Of a stretch of 64,000 bases of DNA, positions 42,561-54,900 are shown piece by piece (within the stretch, counting starts at the first letter, position 1; each line of letters starts with the position of its first letter). Both the position numbers and the translations under genes were made by a program. Origin of the DNA: Eucommia ulmoides (taxonomy: Eukaryota > Streptophyta > Magnoliopsida > Garryales > Eucommiaceae); assembly GCA_016647705.1 (NCBI GenBank), contig CM028330.1:36469534-36533533 (forward strand). Reading direction: 5' to 3'. Below the pieces are notes generated by a model. It was not told where the DNA came from. It ran no database searches and worked only from the letters and a program-made list of their open reading frames with translations.

Positions 42561-43432
42561 TTCGGGGAGCAATTTTCTTTATTTTGTTATTTTGTATTTT
42601 TTTTTATTTCAAGCTGAAAAAAAAGAGTCAAACTTCTAACCACATTTTTCTTCTTTTTACTTTTTTTTATAACTTTCTTGAGATGTAAATGAAATGACTC
42701 AGACCCATCCAAGAACAAAATTTCCAAATTTAATATTGAGCACTTGCGTTGTCACAATGACAAAAAAGGGGACGTCCATTTGTTTTAGATTGCTCACAAT
42801 TTTGTACAACAAGAGTGATGGTACACAACTTTCAAAATGCTTTCATTAACATGGTTTGGATTAAGAAAATAATTTGGATTTGACCAATCATGAAATTTCT
42901 TAGTCTAAACAATTTGAAATTATAAGAATTTTAATCAATCATGACATTTTTGAGTATAAGTAATTTGAAATCATAGGAATTTTCACCCGCTTTTATGACT
43001 TGTAGTTAAAAAATGATTTTTTAACAACAAATCAAATCCCATTGGAAAATTTTCAATAAGTGGATGAAATTATCTTCTTCTTCTTTTCTTTTTTTTTTTT
43101 GGAATTCTTTTTAATTTTTGATTCCCCTTTTTCTTTTTCTTTTTTTTGTTATTTTCCGTTTTGGGATTTTTTTTATTCTTTTTAGGAATTTTTCCCCTTC
43201 TTTAACTGATTTTTTTTAGTCTTAAGTATGTTATGTTCTTTTATTTCATCTTCAAAATGTTCTATGAATGAATTATGTAATAACTAAAATTTTCTTCTCT
43301 ATCCTAAGTGTTAGTGTTAGAATTTGTGCAACACTTCAACTTAAGATAACTATATGAGGTTAGTGAATTCATCTAATACATCCTAGAAAACTCAATTCCC
43401 AGATCTTCAGACCTCTGGCGTTCCGTACGTAT
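42561..43432. other. T-rich DNA, no recognised gene
   Basis: Runs such as TTTTCTTTTTTTTTTTGG around 43083-43210. It may be leader DNA of the gypsy element to its left. Confidence 0.35.
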
Positions 43433-44170
43433 AACTTGTTAGATGTAAGCCCTATAGTCAATCTTGTAATATTGCTTTAAGGCTTGTATCTATAAAACGT
43501 GTCAATCTCAAGTATTATAATATGTATTTTTGATATCGCTGTAGACCAAGAATATTGAGTAGAAAATCTGGCTATTTAATATGATTAAATAGGATAGGAC
43601 TAAAGACATTTGGTAATTCAATATTCTAATTTTTTTCTAACTGGTATTGGATTGTCAAAAAGAGTCTTTAACAATTTAGGCTAGCTTGTTTAGTTGTTTT
43701 CTCTTTGAAAATAGTGAGTCTCAAGTCATTAGTATGAGATACTTGAACTGCTACAAAGAGACTTACTAAGTGTAGTAAGGTACCGAACGTGATCATCCTT
43801 GATATCCTACATGATTGTTTTGCTCGAGTTAAAATAGGATGTCTGAGGTGTGATGGTATTTTGTGATACTTTGACTTGAGGTGTTGTATATAACATGTAT
43901 AGGTTGCTATACTTTGATAATACTAAATGTAGTTGTATAACCACGAGCCTTTGAAGATATTCATTGGGTACGTTTATGAATATACCAGTATCAAAGAAAT
44001 AATTTATCACTCTTAGCAAAAGAGATGTGACCTATGCGATTCAATTTAATAAATAATTCACCCAAGTCTTTGGTCAAAACAGTGTGATAATTGGAATGAG
44101 TTTGAAATTGGTATCACAACAGATTATATTATCAAACAAAGTACATATGACTGGAATATGAGTTTTTAAC
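43433..44170. repeat. Dispersed repeat R1, copy 2
   Basis: It aligns with 29005-29830 (shared blocks listed there), same orientation, and appears more intact at its left end (TTGTTAGATGTAAGCCCTAT). Confidence 0.75.
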
Positions 44171-44639
44171 TTTATCATACCATGTTATTTCTTTTGGTTA
44201 CACAGATGGAGAGATCTTAGAATACACTTATCGTGTATGAGGAGATTGTCTTGGTTAAATTTCTACTAACTGAACATGATTGTGATATATGGGTAGACAC
44301 GACTCACATTCAGAAAAAATGTCTTATAGGAAGAAAAAAAAATCTTCTAGAAGGGAAAAATTAGAATTGTTCCAACTTTTTTTGATTAAATTGATTAGTA
44401 TATTAATTAAGTGATTATTTTTACCAACCATATTTTTCTATGAACCTAATGGGTTACACACAATGGAGAATTGATGTTAGAAGAGTTATTGCAAAAGGAA
44501 GGATAGTAATGTTGAACTTAAGAAGTTTAGGGGTTAGAGTGCAAATATGAAAAAGAAGGGGTCCAAGATTTTAAACCCTAAATAAATTTTATAAATGAAA
44601 GGAACCATATGGCCACCCACACCCTGAAGAAATTCGCCC

Positions 44640-47600
44640 ATCTCTTTGTCTTCTCTCAAAGACAAAATCTTAATGCCCTCAATGTGTTTCAGAATATTTC
44701 TGCTCTTTTTCTATTGATTGTGTAACAGAATGCATGACTACCTCGACAAGTTGTTCTTCTAGATTTATCTTCTTGGTCACATGCTTCTCAATTTGCATAA
44801 CACAATGGAAGTCTGACTCAATGAGTTCCTCGTCCAACCATAGCATTTCAATGTTCTTCTCTTTTATCACAACTTAAAAAAAAAATAAAAAATAAAAAAA
44901 TAAAATTCTTCTTTAATTTTTTTTTACGACAGATTCAATTTTTCACCTTCTTGCTCGAACTTCTGGTTATGCGTAATAAGTTCCATTAACATTTGCAACC
45001 CTCCACAAAATTGAACCAATTCCTCATTGAACTGTTGTGAAATCTTTAAATCAAACGTCAAAAAATTAGTGGGGGAGACAACTTCTGCTTTCTTTTTGGT
45101 GATATTTATAAATGAGACGAATCATCATCAACGTCACCAAAAATCGAAAGTACTATCCCCATTCTGAGATCAGACGAATCGACATCAACGTCACAAAAAA
45201 AAAATTACATTCAACACATAAACAAACCGATGTTCTTTTCAACATGCACACAAAAGAAAGATACGTTATAGTTAACACAGTCATAATAAAAGATGTTATT
45301 TTCAACATGCTCACAATAGAAAAATGTTATATTCAACATGCTCGCAATAAAAGATGTTATATTTAACATGTTCAAAACCAAACATATAGCATCAAAATAC
45401 ATCAGTAGTTGATAGATGTAACATCTATATGCAAGTTTAGATTTTGTCGGGTAACTAAAATATGTACACCTGATCTTTGGATAGGCTAGACATTTGTAGT
45501 TAACATATAGTATCAGAATACATCAGTAGTTGACGGATGTAACGTCTATATGCAAGTTTAGGTTTTGTCGGGTAACTAAATATGTATACTTGATCTCTAG
45601 ATAGGCTAGACATTTGTAGTCTGGATGTAGTGCCCATGAGGCTTATCATGTCCTATTTTGCCCAATGTAGAACAACATGAGGTCCACTTGGGACAAAGTC
45701 AATCAAACAAGTGTGCTTACACAGCCAAAATGTACATTAAAAGCTATAATTAATACAATTTTTTTTTTCAAGAAAGGTAAATGAATTTATTTAAAAAAAA
45801 GGACAAAAAGAAATAAGTCATGTAACCTGTAATGCAATCACAAAACCAATAATGGAGGATAGTTTCTGGAATCCAAAATTGGAGTGAATGCACTCGACCA
45901 AATTGTATGTGGCCATTGTATCCAAGTTTTTGACAAGCATAATGTTTGATAATCTAACAACATGTCCCTCGTTTGTGAAAAAAACATGTCAATATAAGAT
46001 GCAAACACAACAGACGAACAACATTTTCTATATCATCGTCTTCATCTATAGCAAGAGAGGCCCACACTTGACTCAATTTCAACCACACTTAACTTGTTCG
46101 TATCCAAACCCCAACGGGTCAGGAACAAACAATTGTCTTCCTTTGCGTAATGACTCGATATTTGCACATGACCAAATGGCAGTCCAAATATCAGTTGGAC
46201 ATCGTTGATTGTGAATTTCACGAATTTTGGTCCAAACTTGAATGTCCTCTGGCGAGGCTAATATGAGAATATTATATTTATCAAGAGGTTATCGATTTTG
46301 TGAAACAAGCTTACCCCATCTCGCCAACTGTGCAAAGCATTGATAGTGTTCCAGAACGGAGTCTTTATGTGACAATCTAAGTGTCGGTCATGAAGAGAGA
46401 GGTCCGTAAATGGTGAATAGAACTATGACAAATTAGAACGATACTTAACAGGGATAGATAACGTTACATGGCTCTTGGATGGGCGATATATTTAGGAAGC
46501 TTGAAAATATACCCAAAAAAAAATTCAAAGTAGTTAGTGTAACGCATGACACAGTCACAATATATGAATGGGCAACTTAGCGTACAAGTGTTCCTAGCAT
46601 TGCAGAGTCAAAAATACACATGGAAGGTAATTGAATGTAAGTATGTCAGTTTTTACCATCCTCATCTGTTCCGCTTGTTGATGCATCGTTTTGAGTGTCA
46701 TGGCTTGGGTATAAGTCATCTGGACAAATTGATAAGATGTTATTTTCATCATATTCAAACATTTTCAGAAAATAACAATATTGATGATGTTATGTTCAAC
46801 ACAAAGGGGGGGATGGAAACACAACGCATTTAGCTTTTTTAGACGACAACGAAGGAATTATGTCCTTGTAACATTCAACACAAAAAAATAATAATAACAA
46901 TCACAATGAATACAAGACGTGTTAAACAACAAAATTAACAACAACCAAGATGTTACATTCAACACGTATCGGAAGACAAAAGCGCAACCATTTTTGTTCA
47001 TAAAGGACCTGTTGTCAAGATGTTACATTCAAAATGTATGGAAGACAAATCGCAACCATTTGTACTTGACAGATCGATTGTCAAGATGTTAAATTAAACG
47101 TGCACACAACATTTAGATTATTGTTGCATACAATACTAAAAATTCAAAACCGTCTGTAAGTTTGCAGACAAATATTAGAAACTAACGACATAGGCATTGT
47201 ATATTGAATCAACACATACAAAATATGGTTGGGCAAAAATTAGATTAAGATTACAGACATTTGATAGATAATGAAACACATCTATTGAAATAATACTTAA
47301 TGGACTCGCAATATACGCAAGATGATAACACGATTAGCACACAAAAGAGGGGAAGACTTATGTATCATACCGAAATGAGAGAGGAAGAAACTGAGTATCG
47401 AACATTACCACAATATAAGACACGAATACGCATGTTTCACACCAAAAAATAGCCATTTTTTGCGGCCTTAGCATGTTATGTTTGTATGCCAAAAAAATTA
47501 GATTTTGTATGGAAACAGATGGAAAACTAGTATGGTGTTTGAATCGTATATTGTGGAATCATAGTCGAATAAGCAAGAAGGACGTCTTACCTAAGGACGT

Positions 47601-48110
47601 CTTACCAAAGTTAGAAAGGTTTATGGAATCATCAACAGTGTTAGGATTCCTCATCATCATTTTCCTACGTGTGGTTACCATTGTAGTTGGTGGAGCGAGA
47701 GAAAGCACACGACAGAACAGAGCAGAAAGGGTAAGGGGTTTGAGCGTACTGGGGTTTTTGATCGAGAGAAAAGATGGAAGGTATGAAAATGTGAGGTCAA
47801 CATACAGACGTGTTTCCTAAAATGGTCATTTCAAACCGACTTTTTCTGACACGTTTGGAAATGGCAGTTTGATTAGGGATAATCAGGTGTTGCGCACTAA
47901 ATCTGTGATATACTACAAATAATGTTAATGTTACATTCAACACGATAATAAATAAAGAGAGGTGATCAGGTGAGACGCGGAATACATTAGCACTTTTTCA
48001 AAAACAATGAATGTTATATTCAACATCCATGTAACATACATATTTGCATTGATGTTATATGTAACATTTGATACCGTAGCCAATGTTATATATAACATTG
48101 ACATGCATTA
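44640..48110. mobile_element. Unclassified repeat-rich element with iterated ATGTTAyATTCAACAT motifs
   Basis: A near-palindromic 16-17-mer occurs at about 45229, 45292, 45323, 45352, 46786, 46949, 47019, 47085, 47928, 48009, 48051 and 48081, the last as the perfect palindrome CAATGTTATATATAACATTG. Tandem duplications lie at 45381-45621 (121 bp) and 46947-47100 (about 68 bp). Minus-strand frames near 46020-45900 give IENVVRLLCLHLILTCFF, reminiscent of plant DUF1985/mobile-domain transposon proteins, but it is short and broken. Clustered subterminal motifs fit a CACTA or Mutator-like element; ends were not found. Confidence 0.35.
45381..45621. repeat. 121-bp tandem duplication
   Basis: AACATATAG.ATCA.AATACATCAG starts at 45381 and 45502; both copies continue through TCGGGTAACTAAA to GACATTTGTAGT. 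Confidence 0.95.
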
Positions 48111-48599
48111 TAATCCAGAAACCCAAAAAAACAAAGTGTAATATCTCCTTTTGAAGAAAATGATTTGTAGATCATTCTTGTGTACACGAATTATCAATCA
48201 ACAATTATAATTGGAAGAAATTATGTAGGATTCATTTTTACTTCATCCGTCGCATGTCACCACATGTGTTACGCATTTTTAGGGCAATATATGGTATATG
48301 GTAGGTAACGTTTCATTTAATAGGGATAAATTAATCTACTAGTTACCAGCAGGACTGATCAATTCTAAAAAATAATTAGGTTCATTTGGTTGTTTCCATA
48401 CCCATTTAAGATTGGATGATAACCACCCTAAAAGAAAGTCACAAGAGTAACTTTTTCCTAAATCCAAGCCTTTAAAAAAGTAAGTTGATTAGATCTGAAA
48501 TCTCAAAGAAATTATGGGTAATTAGGTAGAAAATAAAGATTAAGTCACTTAAATGAGAAGTAAAACAAACAAAGACAAATAAATGCCTTGTTAAATAAA

Positions 48600-49330
48600 A
48601 GAGGTTAAAGCCATGACACACACTCCTGTTATTTCGACAACACCAAAGACACCTATGTTATTTTAATAATATTTGAGACACCCCGTAATATATTTTGTTG
48701 AAAAAAAATAGTCTTACAACATAACATTTTCTCTTCTCTCTCTCTCTTCTCTCTCTCTTGTCTATATTTTTTATGTTTGTTCCGTAGTATTTATTTTATT
48801 TGTCTTATTTTTGCTTTTATTTTTATTTCCTTTGTTTTAGACAAAAAAAAAAAAAACAAAATTAAAAGACTAGAAAACAAAAGACTAAAAATAAAATTAA
48901 AAACAAGAAAAAAAATTAAATTTAAAAACAATAAATGATTTTTTTTTTCAGTTTTTTTTTTTTTTTCCTTTCAAATTTCTTCTTTTTATTTTATTTTTTT
49001 GAATTATTTTTTTTTGGTTTTAATGTTTGAATTTTTTCTACTCTTTTTTTCTAGGTTTTCATTTTTATTTTTCGTTATTTTCTATAAATGCCATAGAAAA
49101 ACTAGAAAATAAAAAGAACACAAAAAATGATAGAGTAGAAATATAGAAAATAAAAATGAAATATTAAATATAAAAAAATATTATGTTGCAGGGCATTTGT
49201 CCAAAAAAAAAAAAAATTGTTAGGAAATGTCTCAAATAATGAGATTGAAAAGATAAGTTGTGTCTAATAACATGGGGTGTCCTTAATATTTTTCGAAATA
49301 GCAGAAGATGTCTCATACGTGAGATAGTTT
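48600..49330. mobile_element. Inverted-repeat element, related to 58030-59340
   Basis: The left end has GACACACACTCCTGTTATTTC and GACACC; the right end, reversed, has GAGACATCTTCTGCTATTTC and GACACCCCATGTTATT. The centre is A/T homopolymer DNA with a CT-rich tract (48720-48760). Terminal boundaries and target duplication are not resolved. Confidence 0.4.
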
Positions 49331-50999
49331 GAAGATGAGAAATTGGGGGTTTGGCTGGTGCTAGGGTTTGGTCGGGTGCGGGGTTTGGTAGGCAGTGGAG
49401 ATCTCGTTTCCCCAACCTAGATCTCTCTATTTCTCTCTATATATTTAGTTTTTTATTTTTATAGAAAATAAATATTTTTATCCAATTCATGTAAAATTTG
49501 GATGAAATTTTTACTTTCAAATTTTCACCCTTCGTATAGCATATTCTATTAATTTTAACAGAAAATGTTAATTTTCTAATATACTGCCAAGTAAAATGTA
49601 AATTTTGAAAGTAAAAGAATAAAGTGATACTAAATCAAACTACGTGGTGAAAGACAGTTTGATCTATATTTAGCCCTGTAGCGGATAACCTTGTCCCTAT
49701 AAACATATCTATTTGATTAGTGTGATAACTATTACTAGCATACTCTTCTGATGTATACTCCTACTTCATGATTTCTTAGATCGAACAATTTGATATTTTG
49801 AAATCGAAAGAATGCCTATGGATCCAACATATTTCTTGTGCAGATATAGATTATAGGCAAGACATTCATGGAGTATATAATATTGCAGATCAACAACACT
49901 AAAAACATATTGATCAGGAAAATACACTTCAAGGGTAACTATATTTAATTCCTAGAAACTAATTTTTTTTAATTTTGTTACTTTCATCTAGTATTTCCTT
50001 ATAATGATTAGGAAAATACGCTTTAGGGGCAGCTATATTTAATTTCTAAAAACAAATGTTTTTAAATTTCGTTACTTTCACCTAGTATTTCCTTATGCTT
50101 GTGGTGGGTGAAAGTTCGAACAAGAAAGGGCGGATCTAGCTGTGGTATGAGTACTTTTATGTGGCAGGTCTTTGCTTGACAAGGAAAGATGGAGCAGATA
50201 TGTCGAGGTTAGGGTTGTTTGGGGGGAGTTTTCCACCTGAAAATATAGCTGACCCATTGTCAGCAGTCAGTATCGGTCACGAAGAGTGATGGTGGAGAAA
50301 GAGAAAGTTAAAGAGACCAAGGAGAGAGGAGAGGTAGTTATTGGTAACAACTAGAAAACGAGGACTCAAATGCTAAATTGTGAGCAGAAATATTATGGAA
50401 ATTTCAACGAGAAATGTAATTTATTTATCTTTATCTCAAAATAAATTTCGCTCTCAAATATATCAACAATTATAAAACTGGGGTTACTTTTAGGTCAACA
50501 ATTATAAAACTTGGGCTACTTTTATAATATAAATTAGGTATGGACCCTAATTTATTACTCAACACCATTTATATTTTATAATTAAAAATAAAAATAAAAA
50601 CTCCATCAATTTAAGAAGATATATCATTTGAATAAAAATGATTTCTCTTGGTACCCTTAAAAACAAGAATTAAGTTTTAATTATGCTAAAAATAAGATAT
50701 AATAAAATTTAAAATTAATCTGTAAAGAAAAAAAAAATCTTATTGGACAATTTTGAACTTCAAACTTTATGTGATGCACGAGTCATCCTCGAATTATGTG
50801 TAGTAGTACAAATATATTTATTTTATAAGTCAAGATATATTTTACATTTAAGACATTTTGATTTAGATTTTGGTAAGCAACTAAATAACAAATTCTTAAC
50901 AAGATGTTTTTTCATGATTAAAACATCTTTTCATGAAGAATTCATTTGGCCTAATTATAGAACATAAAGATTAATGTATTGAATTAAAACTAGTGTTTT
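49331..50999. other. Intergenic DNA with a 93-bp tandem duplication
   Basis: AGGAAAATAC(A/G)CTT starts copies at 49917 and 50010; the unit ends CTAGTATTTCCTTAT. No gene is recognised in the rest. Confidence 0.6.
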
Positions 51000-51112
51000 T
51001 TAGGGTCAGGCCGGACTTAAACTAAGGTATTACAAAAAATTATTAGGCCTGAGCCCTATTGTCGGGCCTTAATTCCATGCCCAAGTCCGGCCCTATAAAA
51101 AAAACCTAAGTC
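51000..51112. repeat. Short foldback with TTTTAGGG.CAGGCCGGACTT ends
   Basis: TTTTTTAGGGTCAGGCCGGAC on the left pairs imperfectly with GTCCGGCCCTATAAAAAAA on the right. It may be a small non-autonomous transposon. Confidence 0.45.
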
Positions 51113-51999
51113 CAAAGCTCGATCCTATTAAAAAACCTAAGCCCAAAATTTGGCCCTATAACCCATTATATATACAAGTAGAAACAAACTAAATTAAATC
51201 AAACCTTCATCGGTAATGGCGAAAATTATCAAAAATTTCAATCAAACCCATTTCTTATTTTCAAAATTAAATAAGAGATTACCTAAAAAGATCATGTCCT
51301 CGGAAGCTGTAATTGCTGTGAAATGCAGTGTGGTTTATCACCATTATCTCCATTTGATAATGCTCCATTATCTCCACTAGACAGAAGAATCCAAACCAGT
51401 CGAAGTATTTGACAGTAGAAATGGTCATCGGCTGATGACACAACCCAGAAATCGATCCACCCAACATTGTTTTCGCTTGAAAGAATAACTCAAATTCTCA
51501 ATTGCAAACTCAAATTGAAATTTTAACGAAAAGAACAACAAAAAGAAAGTAAAACGGAGCGGCGGGAAAATGAACACATTAGGGATTAGGGTTGTGCGTA
51601 TAATGTGCATAAACGTTCGGGCTGGGCGGACCCCCTTGCCCTTGACCATCCCTAGTGCTTTTGACATGGGATATATACTATCTATATGGTAAATAACAAT
51701 TTATTTTATATTTGAGACATTTTTCACCACGGGATAATTGGAAACATTTTCAACTGTCTATTTAAATTTTATCGGTAGACAGTATAGCATATAAAATATG
51801 TATGTTATATATATAGTTGACCAAAAATAATAATAATGAAAGCGTAAGAAGGCAGAAATGTGAAGCTAAAAAGCAAATGTCAATCTATTGAATCCCCAAT
51901 CTGGCATGCACCACAAAATACAAATTTACGCATATTCAAATGCGCTGCAATTCCAGTTGTCACGTAAAAAAGAAAGAGTTGAACAGACGACAATGAGCC
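51113..51999. other. Downstream flank and 3' UTR of UBC22
   Basis: The UBC22 stop is at 52000-52002; the first 200-300 bases to the left are its likely 3' UTR. Minus-strand open frames at 51279-51667 have no recognised homology. Confidence 0.4.
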
Positions 52000-54900
52000 T
52001 TACAATCTCTTCAAACTCTTCTTCCTGGCATCAATTTTCCTTTTGTCGGCCTGAACCTTTGCCAACCCAACTTCTTTCTTTGGCATCGCAACAACTTGTT
52101 CTGCTGACCCGCTAACTCCCGTTTCGTTTGTTGAATTTCTAGCAACTGGCGGCTTATCCTGACCACTTCCTCCTTTCATGGTGTTAGAAGAAGGTGCCAA
52201 CGGACATGCTGATTGGACTACAGCACCACCCACTCCCGCATTCTTTTGGTCCACACTATAAACTGGGGCATTTGTCTGATCGACATTCAAGACAGTAGTT
52301 GACTCCGAAATAGCTCCTGATTTGAACTTGGGTTTTGGCTTGAGAGCATGAATTCCAGTGTAAAGCCTGTGTTTTTTAAGCCAAAGAAACATCCTCAAGT
52401 CACACAGTATCCAACAACTACAGATAACATGACGCAAAATTCTAAGTTTTTAACGTAGATGCACATTTCTTGAGAGAAATCCAGTAGTCAACTATGACCC
52501 AAACCTGCGCTCCCATTTATCTTCAAACTAAGCTTATTTCATCCTCTTCAATCTTCCGAATAAACAAGAATATAGACATCAATAACAAAATATTTTCAGA
52601 ACGAGTACAAGTTTTCAGTATTTCATCAGTAGTTTTCAATATTTCATCAGTGCTTTGTCGATTACGAAAATTATATTGCATGCAATCGGTTATATTGGTC
52701 ATTTCTAATGATCTTAACAACCCGTTTCTAATAGGTTGACAGACCATCTTAAAAAATTTGGGCCTGTTTGGTCATCTTCAGAAAACAGTTCTAGCTTTCT
52801 GGGGGAAAAAATGGCTTCACCTTTCGCAACACAATTTGAACACACTTCATAAAACAAAAAACCTTTAACAATGCTCAATCAATCGCCTCAACCACATTTT
52901 TCACAATTTTCATCACATCACCTCTAACTTTGAATTTGTTATCACATTATTATTTTTTTTTTGGGTGGGTGGGTGAGTTTGGTTATGTAAACCAAACAAC
53001 TTTCCAAAATTATTTTTCAGAAATTATTTTCAGATTTACCAAAAAAATATTTCAAATAGGCCCTTTACACTCAACTTTCTCTTCTTAAATTTATTATTCT
53101 TTTTTCTACTTTTTCTTTTTACTTTTATTTATTTATATGAATAAATAAATATATATATAATTTATTTATTTATTTTTTGGGGGGGGGGCGGGTTCCGGGT
53201 TGAATTTTGTCAAGTAAACCAGACAACTTACTAGGCATCGTTAGAGATGCTTCTCAAAATTGTTTTCGGATTTAAGAAAAAAAAATTGCAGGTCAAAGCA
53301 AATAGGCAACCTTAGAGATTATTTTCAACATTGTTTTCAGATTCAAGAAACAATATTTTGCAGGTTCAAAGCAAATAGGCCATATAAACTCAAGTTTCTC
53401 TTATTAAATTTAACTTTTATCACTAAGCTCCAATATCAACACCACCTAAGCAATGAACTAAAATAGTCTCCTAGTCTCCTAGCCCTAGTTCTATCGAAAA
53501 CACACTAAAATGGTCCTATACAACAACAAAGCTTTGTCACACCCACGTATAAATCTGCTTGCGTCATACAGATAGTTGAGGATTCATCCGTTCAATGCCC
53601 TCGTCTATAAAGATCATTCAGGGGTCATCCCCTCAGATAATTTCAATGCCTCATCTTATACAGATCGTTCCTAATTGTCTCGTCCCAAATTTTCTTAGGT
53701 CTGCCTCTTCCTTTTGTAACACCTACTATTCAAATTGAATCACATCTTTCACGTCAACATGTATTTTATGCATATATCCAAACCATCGTGAACGATTTTC
53801 TCTCCTCTTATGTTCAATGGATGATAATCCTAATTCTCCCTAACAATTTCATAATTTTATCCGTTTACGTCTTACCACTCATCAACCTTAATATCCTCAT
53901 CTCCGCCACACTTACTTTCTATACATGCTTCTAGGTTACCACCCAACATTCTGAACCATAAAAAATCATCTATCTTATTGTAGTCTTGTAAAATTTTTCT
54001 TTCAATTTCAATAGTATCCGACAATCACAAAGCACTACAAAGTGCACTTCTCCACTTTACTCATCTACCTTGATGAGTAAAGTATCTAATTCAAAAAAAC
54101 CTCTTGATCTTCATTTTTGTTATATCATCTCTCCGAGTATTACCAAAATTGCAATGCATCTATCCCCGTTCAATTGCCTTTATCACAAAGTGGCTGCCCT
54201 TGCTCAATTTGGGTCACGATCCAAAATGTGAAGGCTCACCCAACGGAAGGAAGGAGCGAATGAAGCAAGCGCAACTATTTTCACTACCATGGTCAACTGG
54301 GCGTACTACTTGACTTCCGATTACTTAGGATCAGCTTGCAAATTTGAATGGACACCTATCAAAATTCAATTCCATTCTAAAGGAAAGCAATTCCACTATC
54401 TCCAACCAAACAAGCCATAAGACTTCCCTCCAACTTTCAAAAATTATGTTAACACCTCTTCTAATCTCATCAACTAGTATTATGTCAACCGCAAACAATA
54501 TAGCTCATGTTACTACATCTTGAAACGCACTCCATGCCACTAAAATGTGCTTCTCTCATCCGATGATTACATCAATCACTACTCATGCAAAGAGAGATTT
54601 TTAAAAGAACACTTGACGTACACAACTGTATTCACATGGAAAACATCCTTCCGCAACAGATTATTTATAGACTCAAAATTTGACATATTAAAAAAAGTAA
54701 ACAATGAAAACAATCAAAGATCGTCTTCTACTTAAATCATAACTCGTTATAGCACATTTTAACAAAAATAACACATATACAATAAGTTATGTTAAATGTA
54801 TCGTGGTAAATTAAAAATAAAATGAGTTCAAATTGAGAGAAGTTAAAAGAAGAAGTAAACAAAGATTATAATTAAAGTTACAATTGTTCAGTGAGATTAA

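Noticed and set aside
47473-47820. 115-residue open frame
   Set aside because: It contains a small duplication (KDVLPKDVLPK) and no family features, and lies within the repeat-rich zone.
51425-51667. 80-residue minus-strand open frame
   Set aside because: No recognised homology; the hydrophobic stretch is encoded by T/A-rich DNA downstream of UBC22.
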